Of a DNA stretch of 64,000 bases, positions 23,183 to 35,000 are shown one piece after another. The translations under genes and the position numbers were made by a program. Under the pieces are notes generated by a model. That model was not told where the DNA came from and did not search any database. It saw nothing but the letters and a program-made list of their open reading frames with translations. The first letter of the stretch is position 1; the number at the start of each line of letters is the position of its first letter. Origin of the DNA: Anarhynchus alexandrinus (Eukaryota; Chordata; Aves; Charadriiformes; Charadriidae); contig VUYV01000188.1 of the NCBI GenBank assembly GCA_008711295.1, positions 877,075-941,074 of the forward strand, in the 5' to 3' direction.

Positions 23183-24692
23183 GATGGAAAGGGGAGATTT
23201 TCAAGGTAAAAAAAACCATCCAGCTCCTCACTGAGTTCAGTGATGCCAGGTATCCTGGAAAATCTCTTCTCAAACTAGCAAATTTCATAGCTGACTTTAA
23301 GTAGTGGGAAAGATTTATCCTGGGAAGAAGGTCTTGCTGATGTTACTATGAACAGTGATAGTACAGAAAGAATGAGGTGTCAGTGTAGGAAAATTAAAAA
23401 AAAAAGTACTGATTCTGCACTGCCTGGAGAGGCAGACTACTATTCTAAGTTAAAATCTAATTTATATTCCTCTCCAGAATGCTCAGCTCTTTTCCAGGGT
23501 CTGATTTCTGCTCTCTGTTAATTCTTGATAATTTTATACCTCCTTGACAAGAAGTAGAATAGATATCAAACTCCTATGTATTATGCATCTCAGCATTTTT
23601 ATATTAAAATCCAGATACTGTGTTCTGATTTTCCACTTCCTCTGTATAATTGGGTCATCAGGTTTTCTGTTAAAAATGCTTAACAGAACATTACAATTAA
23701 ACTCTAAATCTATTACCTTTTGCCTGAGCATGTTTATAATGTTCTTCCTTAGTATTTTGGGTAAAAACATTTCTTTAAGTAAAAGATTAATTAAAAGAAT
23801 AAGATATGCTTTCTATAGTAATTCACTAAAATCATTTTTAAATGCCATGAACACCACAAAATGAATTAAATTCATCTTGCTACGTTCTGAGAAATATATA
23901 TTAATCCAAAATGGCTATATTTGTACCCTCCTTTGAAATTAGTGCCCATATATTATTCTCAGAGTATTCAAGTTTCTTCATCTAGTTTGGAGATGCCTGA
24001 CCATTACAATTAATCAGCAGTTTGTTATTTTAAATTTAAAAACTGGTTAGGATGCCCTTGTAGGATTTGCATTGCGACTAGCCGATATTTTGTGTTACGC
24101 TGCAGAGATGGTACGTTTGCTGTTGTTGCAAATGTAGGGTATTAAAGGCTGTTGTTCTTAGAAAGGGGAAATGTTTTGTTAAACAGCTTTGAAGTCCACT
24201 GACAGGGTCTGTCCCTTCCCGCAAGACACACGCGTGGACACCTCGGTGGGAGTCCTCCCCGGCCCCTATCGAGTGCCCTGGAGCTGTCCACGGGAAGGTG
24301 CTGGAAAAGGCAGAAGCAGATGGTCCAGGTACACAATTATTTCGGGCTGGAATACGGCATAATAATCAGCCCATGGAAGGACATCATTAAATTAGATCTG
24401 ATTTGGGAACTGTGACCCTGAGGATGCAAAACAACCTTCCGCCAGTGAGGGTTCCCAGCTAAAAAGAGAGAGTCTTTACCAGATGACAAAATTAAACAAC
24501 TTATAGCACTGGGTTGCACATACACACACCAAAAAAAAAAAAAAACCCAAAAAAAATTTCCAGGTCAGAAAAGGCATGGATGAATATCAGAAAGAAATTT
24601 ATTGACTTTGGAAAAAAGGGTACGTTTCATATTATGTTATCTTTTATACAACTTACAGCTGCTATATTCTTAGCTACATAAATATTGCATGA

Positions 24693-24770
24693 GTATATAT
24701 GTATATACATGCATAGACATGCATACATGTGTATATATAAACATGTATATATTGTATATATCTGTGTCCA
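24693..24770 (+). repeat. AT/GT/CATG-rich low-complexity tract
   Basis: Imperfect TATA, TGTA and CATG words form a decayed dinucleotide repeat. The minus-strand ORF across it (24627-24848) is an artefact of low complexity. Confidence 0.75.
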
Positions 24771-24790
24771 GACATGTCTGCAAGTATGTG

Positions 24791-24815
24791 TGAGAGGGAG
24801 AGGGAGAGGAGGAGA
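24791..24815 (+). repeat. GA-rich tract
   Basis: GAGGGAGAGG-type purine tract next to the AT/GT repeat. Confidence 0.75.
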
Positions 24816-26869
24816 GACGTAACAGAAAAACACAGAAAGACTTTTCACTTTGAGTTGTTTGTTCTCAGTAGAATAACCATAGAAATAAATGAGAGGTACA
24901 TAGTTTTAGCAAGATATAAAAATTGATTTTAAAATCTGTGGTAAAGAGCTGGGACAATATTTTACAATCAAATTAAAAGACAGACACTCCATTGGCCCTA
25001 GAAGATTCCAAGGGAAGATGGACACTCATAGGCATTGGCTCAAAGAATGGATATTGTGACACTCCAGAAGAAGCCAGAAGCACCAGGCAGAACCCTCTTT
25101 GCCTGTAGGTTTTTCACATTATGTATGCAGTTATTGTTTTGTATTATATGCTATCTGAAATGATACAAAAACATTTTGCTGAAAAATAAACCGTTGGTTT
25201 TATGCTTAACACCAGGATTACAAAACGTGATGTCATGAATTATTCATTTTATTTGACTTAATGTAATCATTTTCCTCCCTACGTTAAGCCCCTGTGAATA
25301 GTGTCCTATACAGCTACAGTTTTGAAGAACTTAATACTAGGGGGAAAAACACCTGGCACTAACTGACAGGGAATTAGGCTCATTGTCACTTAGAAAAAAA
25401 ATACTTTGGCAATTTAATCCTTGATGTTCTGTATATCCCAGTTTGAAAACACATCTATGAAGTACACAAAATGGATCGACCTTGAAAACAGGAAATAAAG
25501 ATAGGTGAGTTTTAGGCAGTGGCATTGAATCCATCTCACTGTTGCAAGCCCAGCTATAATTGGAAAGCAGTTCTGGCTCTTATAAACATTCAGTCAGAGA
25601 ATTCTGATAAGCTTTCATAATTTACTCAGATCAAACCTTTTTAAAAACTACAAACCTCAGGACAACGGTCCGGTGAAAAAGCATGTTGCTCAGTGCACTG
25701 TTCTTGCCAATTTACACACTAATTTACTTTCTTGTTAACATGTGAACGAAGGAGATAAAATAAAAAAGATTTATCAAACCACAGAGTTTGCTGAAGGAGG
25801 CTGACTTTAATGACTTTACCTCAAAGTTATCAGAACCTGTGTCAGAACTATAGAGAGCAGTTCTCTTCAGAATCAGAGCCATAGTCATCAAAGGAGTTTT
25901 ACTGGACCTCACAAAGAAGCCTAGGCTACGCGGTAAAAATAATGCTCATTGCACTTAAAATGGGACCCTTTGGCAATATCTATTACCTGATGCCAAATTA
26001 AAACATAGGCTTAATTTGTGCTGTTAATGGATGACTTCGTTTTCCGGCAGTGTAATGACATCAAGTAAACGAACTATCTTTTTTGGAAAACATGGTTGAA
26101 GAGGCCATAGCATAAATAAATGGCAATAGAATGTTGAGTCTTTTCAAAGCCTAATTGCCGTTAGCTGATGATATATCCAAGCACAAACATCAAAATAGCA
26201 GCAATAGAAAGTAGAGGTATGAGGGGGAAGAAGAGTGCTTCCGTGAAGCTCCTATGCTATTTATGACAAAACTGTATCTTAACTTTGTGGTACTCCCTGC
26301 CACATCTTGTTATATTACTGTAACACTCAAAAGGAGGTTAACACCTCATTCCTACATTCCATGTTTGCGACAGTGCACTGCAGTGTCCACTTCACAAAAC
26401 TACAATAGTATTTTCCAATCAAACTGTTCCTCAGGCAGTAGCACTAACTGCATATTTTGTTTGCTGGCTTTTATCTGAGATTCCCACTCTCTCCCGCTCT
26501 GCAGTAGTCTGGGGAAGAACCAGTTCAGCCATCATCATTATTATGTACTTTTATTTATTAATCACATTCACAATGCATTTGAGCTACATTCCAATCAAAA
26601 TTGTGAACTGGCCCAGAAGATGCAGCAGCCATGTCATTCTGTATCAGCAGCTTCTCTTTTATTCCAATACCACTCTGACCTTCAGCAATAGTGTCATGTG
26701 CTTCTATAATGGTTCTCATTGCCTCCTTTCACAAGCACCACAGCTCCCTAGAGACTATCTGCATGGGAAGATAACTTTAGGAGCCTCTAGGGGTCTGCTT
26801 TCTGTTTGCTCCCATACTGGCGAAAAAACACTAAAAATCCCATTTGTTCAAATCCAGAATTTTTTTGCC

Positions 26870-26884
26870 TTTTTTTTTTTTTTT
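26870..26884 (+). repeat. T15 homopolymer
   Basis: Uninterrupted run of 15 T. Confidence 0.85.
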
Positions 26885-27445
26885 AAATTCAAGAGCACAG
26901 AGCAACACAGCCTCTGCTTTAAGTTTCTCAGCAAAGCTACTGCCTAATTACTGCCTGCTGAGTGGCGCAGTTAAACACAATCAGTCAGAAAGCCTTAAAG
27001 ATACAATATCCTTTTTCATGAACTGTCTGCTTGTCAATTCGAAGTCGCCCTCCTGCTTTAAATCAACCAACCACAGAGCTGTTATGAACAGCAACTGATT
27101 TTCCATGCAGTGCTGCAAAACAAAATCACACCGTATCCTATTTTTAATGGCCACAGTTTTTCAACTGCATAACAAGAGGTAGCTGGCACTGCTGAGCTGA
27201 ACCATATCAAAAATGGGTTCAAGTAGAAATAGCACAGAACCCTTGAAGAATACAAGTACAGACCCAATTACACGTGCATTGTGATGCTCAAAGCCAATTA
27301 CAGGCAAATAACAGTGAAGCGTTTTTTCCCCCTTCATAACCGAATTGTAGACATTGGTTGCTTTTATTTTTTGTTTCTCCAGGATACAATGAGATCATTT
27401 TTAAGGCTCAAATCCTAAATATTATTTTATTAATCCAGTGTGTAT

Positions 27446-27730
27446 TTATGCACAAAGGCTTTTTAAAATGGAATTAGCACAGGAACACCAGTCTTTGCCA
27501 AGCCTACGTCGATGTGGGCAAGGTGTGAGACTTTTATACTTCCGTAGGTATTTTTCTACTTGATCTTTAGATACATTCCGAACACATGCATGGACACAGC
27601 ACATAGGAGTACCACATAAACAAGCACGAGACCATAACCCTCTAAAGACATGACAGAATGGGCGTTTTCTAACAGGTCTGGGACATTGATTCCTACTGAT
27701 GGTTGACAATTCTGATCTGTACTCATCCAT
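27446..27730 (-). other. uncharacterised Cys-rich open frame, 94 codons, coding status doubtful
   Basis: The minus-strand frame runs from ATG at 27730 to a stop at 27446, with an in-frame TAG 12 nt upstream of the ATG. It has 12 Cys in 94 residues, including RACLCGTPMCCVHACVRN and a later PCPH...WCSC, plus a Lys/Arg-rich centre. The Cys pattern and basic character look more protein-like than neighbouring ORFs. Against coding: no signal peptide, a weak start context, no flanking splice signals I would trust, and no family I recognise. It could be a decayed exon or retrocopy, or chance. I favour chance or pseudogene over gene. Confidence 0.18.
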
Positions 27731-30351
27731 GCAGTTAAGCTATAAAGCTCCTGGTAGCTAGAAATTTTCTATTAACCAGTAAAAGTTTCAAATACGGTGA
27801 TTGAAGAAATTAAAAATTGTATTTAAATTGACAAACAAAATGCAAAAGGACTATTACATTTTCCACACTTAAGTCAATACCTCAGTACTGCTATGATTTT
27901 CAGGTGTACTATATCAGAACAATTTTTTTGGTTTTTTGCTCCATTCTAGTGAAGTTGTGTACTAATAATATATTGCAAGCATAAACATTTGCTTAAACAC
28001 TTTAGTATTTGTTGTCTTAATTTAAATTATCTGACTTATAAAGAAACTTTTTTTTGTCTGTGTGAAATACATTTCTGTTGCCTCTTACTTTCACAGCACT
28101 ACCACAGGGCAGAGTAAAGGCGTTTTGTATGCGTAAAACAGACACCGCTTAGAGCATTATTTCCACATCTGTAGTAGTGACTGGGGCATAGATAGGAAAA
28201 AATGGGAAGGGGAAATGTGGAACAGACACTCCACCATCAGACTGAGTGGAAGAAACTCTGCACTAGCGGTTCCACCAGGAGCTACTAAAAGTCCTCTTTT
28301 GTTCCTTACCTTACTTGTTCATTACCTCACTAAATCTGGGCTTTATTTTAAGTATAATTTTGGTCTTGAATTTCCTAATTGTGTAATGCTAGATTTAGAG
28401 ATAAAGATAGTATATCTATTTCTCTTTAAATTACAGATAAATACACTCAGTCTTGCCTCTGTGGTAATATAATCTTTTCACTGTGAACTCCGTTTGTTCA
28501 AACCTTATTAAATATTTCATGTAACTATTAAACCAAATGCTCATGTAAAAATGTAAAAATATTGTATTCCTAGTAATTTGTACTACCAATAATGTATGGA
28601 TTACAGTTAAACTATCATTAACAGCAGATCCATTGATATGCGATATAAAATTCTGAGAAATCTTGAAGTTTGGGGGAAAGAGTTTCACAAAAAACCCCAT
28701 AATTTCAGAGCAAATTAAGATATACACATTAATTGATTATCAAAATTAAACTTAAGAATGAAGAATATGTAATGTATCATCCAGTTACCACACGAGTTAT
28801 TGACTAAAGTATTTATGATCTACTGCTAATATTAGAGAAAAAAAATTAAAATTATAAATATTATTGCCATATAATCAGTCAGAAGGGTTAGTAACAACAT
28901 GCAACACAGAACTAATAAAATGTAGATACAGAAGAAAGCCTTTAGAGGAAAAGCTTGGAAAACTAATGCGGTTCCTTATACATTCACTAAAATGCACTTA
29001 CAACAGCACACTAATAAAGAGCAACAGTAAAAAGAATTGTATAAAGGACTTGTAATAATTTGATTTTGTGGTTCTGAAACAAAACAACTTTGATTGAAAT
29101 ATCTAGTAGTTTTAGACAGCATTTCAAAGACCTAAAGTGCAATATCAATATTATTAATTTAATCATTACTCTAAAAGCACACATCTTTCGAAGCCGGAAT
29201 AACTTCCATATTTGTTTAAATTTTCCTCCCGAAATTTCTAATTTTGCTGTACTACAAGGCTGTAAAGGTGAGAGGAGAGAACAACAAGCAACTGCCACAA
29301 ATGTTTTTACTGAAATTTTCCTAAGGGTGGTTTTGGACCTCCACAGACCTATAGTAAAGGATGCAGGACAGCCAGAATGCATTTCCCAACTACACTACTC
29401 AGTGTAGTAATGATGTAGTAATGTCTCTCAATAAGAGACATCTACCAAGGCACCAGGCAGAATAAAAGCAGAAAATGAGTTGGTACTTTGGATACTTTGG
29501 ATACCCATTGGGCTCACGCCAGCAGCGTGAGAACAGTGCTGTGTTCCCATGTCTCAAAGGCCAGTTTACCTACCACAGAGAATTAATAACGTTCTTTCAG
29601 ACGCCTTCAAACCACAATTGTGGCAACTAATAAAGTCACTGTACTTGAATTCTAAAGAAAAGCTGTCCTGAATTACCCTTCCCCATTTAGAGGTTACCTA
29701 AGGATACCAGTAGCCTATGTGAGCATGACAGCTTGATAGAACAATCATTAATTCTCTTAATTGCAACCTCTGTTCCTCAAATCAAGATCATGAAAAAAAA
29801 AATACTTTGTTTTATATAAAAACTCTGAAGATTTTGCATTATTTTATTATCACATGGGACAAAAACAATGAAAGGTTGACACAAGCGTTAAATTTTGCAG
29901 AATACCCAGCGTAAATTTGTAAAATAATTATCGATTTACTTCTGAAGTTGCATAATATTATTTATCAAGGATGAGGGATGTAATTCAGGGCAATGAAACT
30001 GTCTTGTCTTATTTGAATTCTAGTTTAAAGTGAAAAACATAAGTATCTGTGAGAACCATGGAGGCAAGTAGAGGGACCATGCAACTGAGAAAGGTTTCAG
30101 TAACACACGAAGTTATTTCTAATAAAACATTAGTGAAAGAGTATTACAAAAGAAATAGGGCCATAAAATTTCCACAAAAAAAATAGGAAATAAAACCGCA
30201 TTCTTTGAAACTGTATAAGAAACCACAATGATTCCCTAAAAAGCCATGTTTTGAAGAGTCTAGAGAGGAAAAAAGATTACCAGGCTCTTTCCTTGCCTAA
30301 AATTTACTGTGCAGTCATGCAAGACACTGAACAAATTTTTTCTTATCTGTA
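27731..30351. other. AT-rich unique sequence, no gene seen
   Basis: About 2.6 kb. Opposite-strand open frames overlap at 29011-29407 (123 and 105 codons), but neither shows a recognised domain, so they are treated as chance. Confidence 0.45.
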
Positions 30352-30434
30352 AAAGCACTTAAGCTGGAGCTTAACCTGAAGCATGTGAGAAATACTACTG
30401 AAATCAATAACGAACCAGTGTTTAAGTGCTTAAA
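30352..30434. repeat. old palindromic repeat, AAGCACTTAA arms
   Basis: The left arm AAGCACTTAA (30353-30362) and right arm TTAAGTGCTT (30422-30431) are perfect reverse complements. Between them are GAGCTTAACCTGAAGCATGT, then GAGAAATACTACTGAAATCA, then AATAACGAACCAGTG. The arrangement matches a palindromic repeat I recall from turtles and crocodilians (AAGCACTTAAGCACGTGCTTAA... TACTGAAATCAATGG... mirrored). It is an inert relic. Confidence 0.62.
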
Positions 30435-31611
30435 GGTAAGCAACAATTAATGTGAATTGCTGGGTAGAGCCATGGTGCTCAGATCCTTGAAGAATAAAGC
30501 TTTTATGTTATAACTGGAAGAGTCTTTCTAAAGCACCATTCTGCAGTCATAAAAATAATGGCTTTGGGGATCAAAACAAATGAATGTTTGCAAATCGGTT
30601 ACCAGAGGTTTCTGCTCTCCCTTGGCAGTGCTGTCTGGTGGGCCCATGGACAGAGATTTTGAATCCTATCATTAGGGAGACCTTGGATGAGCCCTGAGCC
30701 CCTGGAATATACTTGTGAAGTCATTAACCTTCAATAATGTAATTATACATCTGTAATAAGAACCAGGAGTCAGGTTTACTTTTGAAATTAGTAAAGACAA
30801 TAAAAGTCTAATAGCTGAGTTCAAAGATTCAGAAGCATTATGTCTCCTGATCTTAATTTACAGCAGCTCCTGGAAATGAGATTTGAAAGGTAGCTGCTCA
30901 TTTCCTCACTCATGCTATGATCATCCTGGAGCTTGATAGCTGTTTACAACACTTTTACTCATCTACATACCGTATAGCAGAAGTTATGTAATATGGTGGT
31001 AATAATTAGCTTTGACTGCAGGCAAACTCCTGAATAAAGGGCTGTTTTCATTACATTAAATAAATGAGGAGATCTGTGACCTTTCTATAACTTACTGGGG
31101 TCATTTTAGCCTTCACAAACAATCACAGCTATTAAGGAAATATTTCTCATATACTCACTTTTTTCTTCTTACTGTGGGTTTTGGTGTTACTATTTAATTT
31201 CATATAGACCAGCATATTACTAGGCACATCAAAGAGGACAATCCATATTCAGATGAGTACTATTAGTGCCATTATCTTAACAACCTGCTTACAAGACACA
31301 TAGAGTTAAAATCAAAGGAATAATAAAAAAGTCAGCAATTGCATGTTCAGGGTTTCTTCAATTTTAATTAATAAATGGGATTTCTGTTTGGACGCACTGA
31401 GAAAATAATGAATATGTCTGCAGATAAATACTTATTTTTCTTTAAACTGATAAGATTGAAACTTCATAAAAATCAGATTCTTCTATTTTCTTCAACTGAG
31501 CCATTCTTCAGAAGAATTCATTAATTGTATTTAGACTTAAAGGACAAATGTAGAAATATCGTGGCCAATTTCTTTAATCAAATAAATTTGTTTAGGTAGA
31601 TAGAACCATGT
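30435..31611. other. unique AT-rich sequence
   Basis: About 1.2 kb with no feature recognised. A faint MIR/L2 resemblance at 30,690-30,760 is too weak to call. Confidence 0.4.
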
Positions 31612-32085
31612 GAATTGCCATCCTGGGTCAGAATAAGGTCCCCCTGTTATCATATACTATTTGGATACACTTAGTGCTCCAGAGGGAGATTTAAAATTCC
31701 TGGAGCAGGCTCATAGAAGTTATCTGCCTCACACCCTAAGTCTCTTCCTAATTAATAACAGAATCAAGACTGCTTTTATCCCAAAGCGTAAAGTTTAACA
31801 CTCATTACATCACATGCTTATAGCTAATTAGGCTGACACTGGACTGGACTGCTCTACTTATAAAGTCTGATTCCTTTCTTAATTTTGCTGAATTCTTGAT
31901 CTTTTTAACTTCTAGTGGCAATGGGTTTCACAGTATAATTCACACTGTGAAAAAGTATTGTAACTTTCTTTAATTTTAACCTTATTGAATATTCTCTTAT
32001 GTATTGGAATAGAGGCAACGAATTCACGTTCTACCTCCTCTAACCCTTTGATATTTTATACACTTTTCTCTTGTCTTGCAGGCTT
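31612..32085 (-). mobile_element. old CR1-lineage LINE fossil (3' part)
   Basis: Plus-strand landmarks are GAATTGCCATCCTGGGTCAG then AATAAGGTCC, AGTGCTCCAGAGGGAG, GGGTTTCACAGTATAATTCA then CACTGTGAAAAAGTATT, and TTTGATATTTTATACACTTT. They follow the reverse complement of the old amniote CR1 type (CATCCTGGGTCAGACCAAAGGTCC... CCAGAGGGA... GAGTTCCACAG... TGTGTGAAAAAATACTT... ATGATTTTATA). This is the same lineage as 9192-9450 but extends further inward. It is highly diverged with no surviving frame. Like the other two old CR1 fossils it lies on the minus strand. Confidence 0.75.
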
Positions 32086-35000
32086 ACAAATCCATCTGTC
32101 AACATTCCTGGGTGATTGGTGCTATGGGAAACTGCAGGTCTGAAATTGCAACATTGTTTTCTGTGGCATTAGTTGATATGAATGGATACGAGAGCTTGTA
32201 CGTTGAGCAGTGTAGTCCACGTACGTACGTCTGCGTTCTTTCTTTATAGCTTAAGAACCCTTTGTAATTCATTTCCACAGGAAGAGTCAAGAGTTTCTTT
32301 CCACAAGGAAGCCTCAAACTGCCTTTGTTTTCCATCCTAGAAATTAGAATATAGAGAACCTATATAACAGAAGCAGAAACATAAATAAAACCACAAGAGC
32401 ATTTAACTCTGGACTGAATTTATGCAGATAATCAAAACCGATGTCGAAAGTTCCAAAGTTGAAGCACATACCTTGTTTCACACGTTACTTAGTGGTTCAT
32501 ATAAACAGGCCTCTTCACCGCAATAACACTGTCAGTTCAGAAAAATTTAATAACATTGTCATCCTTTTCTTGGTCACAACCTGACAGTTTAGGGTGGGTA
32601 TAAACCACAAATGCTCGCAATGTGGCTAAAGGATATTCACAGCTGTGATGAATCCTGGGTATACCATTACTGACTCAAAGGCTGCTTTCTATCTAGTGGA
32701 CGTCGGTTTCCAGGACAATGAACCCAGGCTTTCATGAGTTCGATGTTCATTAATGATTTTTCAAAATAATGATTTGAAATTGAAAATAAAAATGGAATGT
32801 ATTGAATTAATACCATAGTTACAACATGCTATTTTTGGAGAGGAGGAGTATTAGAAAAATATGAAAGATGAACCCTTCGGGTCCCTTCACATGACAAAAT
32901 ATATATAGGTGAATAAATGCATTATTATGCATGCGATTTCATAGGAAAAATTATTAAAAAAAATAAAATAAGGAATTTCCACTGTAGAAAAATGTGACAT
33001 TTTCTCTAAACATTTAAACTCAGAGAATATTACAGTTTTTGCATATGAGACAAAACCAGACAGCTCTTGCCAAAAGCTTTCTGTTCTCTTTACTGGCACT
33101 GCAATTGCAGCTCCAAGCCTAGAATTCACAGTGGCTACATGGCACTGAATTTTTGATGTGCTGATTTGAGACTGTCCATATTTCGAGAAGGACGTCTTTT
33201 GTGCAACTTTTGAGAAAAAACATGCAGATAAGCCCTCTTGGAAGATCTATTCAGTGGCAGAGTGATCAGTTAACATTCGGTTTGTGGCTGGTTGAGGTAC
33301 TAATTTCTGCATTAAGACCAAATTCTTGTTTAAATTCAGTATTCCAGGCAACATTCATACACTGACTCACTGAATGCTAATCAAAGACTAATTTGAAAGA
33401 AAATGATAAATCTTCATAAATTTACTCTGATTCTTATTCTATATTCCCATCCTACATTTCCTACCAAATTCTTCCTGGGGCTTTATAGCTGTTTGTTTTA
33501 AAACATTTCTTTGCAGAATTTTGCAATTTTGTGTTGAATGGAAAAGGCTTTTAGGTCTTCCTTCTTGGTGATATTGGTAGCTGCCATTCTCTCCTTGTAT
33601 CACTAAGTAAGAATAGGAATTTTGATTGGGAATATCAAGGAAAAATAAAATAATTTCAGTTTATATCCTAATGTACACCCCCAGTTTATAATCCCAGCTA
33701 CTTAAGTGAAGTAAAATCATCTTTCTTTTACTTCCTGAGACTGACTATCCCCAAACCAACTCCTTAGACATCTCTCTGAAGGATGATGTGCACAGCTCCA
33801 TTCACGAATCATCTTTATTATCTCTGCTAACGGGGTTGAAGGTGCTTTGGATTCTCTTATATTGTTTTAAATCCCTTCCATTCTCTGTTTAGACTCAGCA
33901 GTGATAAACAGCCAGAGGCAATAATTGGATATTCAGTCCTTTCATATGCCCTTCCTAACCTGCACATGGCATGGGCAGTCTCCATGTACTGCAAATTGCA
34001 GCCAACTGGATGCAGTCAAACCAACAGGCGGGAGAGGTGCAACTTCCCCAGTACCTCCCTGACAAACAAGGACTGTTCCTCCTTTTAGCAGAGGGAAGTC
34101 TCATGCAGTCTCTTCTATTTACTGTTCTTTGTTCCGTTAAAGGTCATTTCTTTTACACATGATTTGTTATTCCCGTCTGCATATAGTATATTTCCTTTAG
34201 AAATGACCTATTTATAATCATAATAATGCATTTCACATACATATTATTGTCCAATAATGGCATGCTTCGGCGTTTCACAGCACTGTTTCTTTTGATTCCT
34301 GTCCAACAACTACTGAGGCGTGTCATTATATTAAACTATAACATATACTCCTCTTTAATACCCCATTGTTTGACCAACTTTAGATAAACTGTATCCGTTA
34401 CCTGATTGACTATACATTCAAGGATAATCTCTTGAAACTTACTCTGTCTCAGAGTAGAGTGTGGTTCTTGCCAGGAAATACGAGCCATGGAAAATTATTG
34501 ACTTGACTCTTTCCTGATTTCAAGATGTTGTGATTTTAAATATTTAGATATTCTTCTAAAAAACAACAATGCAATTTGAAAAGAATTCTGGGAACTTCAG
34601 AATCTGAAAAGATGTCAGGGAAACTGGTTTTCACATTTTCTTCTGAAGAGGTGGGAAAGTGCCATGGATCTAAAGTTTTCTCCGTACTTGCTAGAATGAT
34701 ACCTGAAATACTGATTACTGTATGAGGTATTTGGGTAAAATAAAGATTGTGAAGTTTTTTTCCTTTTCTTTCATAACCAACTCTTCTTATTCTAATATTT
34801 CCAGACAGGTAGAAATGAAGCCATTGCTCTCGGCTGGGAAAAGAAGAAAAGAGAAGCTATTTAGAGGACACTGAGGGGGTACTGATAGTTGCTAAGGCTC
34901 CTAGGACTTACATTTTCAGAACACATCATTTAAGCACAAGAGAGTACTGAGATCGGTCACTTGGAATGACCTGTCATTCTTATTCTCATTATACCATCAG

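Larger units (their letters stand above)
23183..27445. other. AT-rich unique sequence, no gene confirmed
   Basis: About 4.3 kb. A GC-richer patch with CpGs lies at 24,190-24,310. A poly(A)/AT/GA microsatellite cluster spans 24,531-24,815. Around 26,980-27,330 the sequence has the even, complex composition with TTAATGG/CCAATTA-type words often seen in conserved non-coding elements. Confidence 0.4.
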
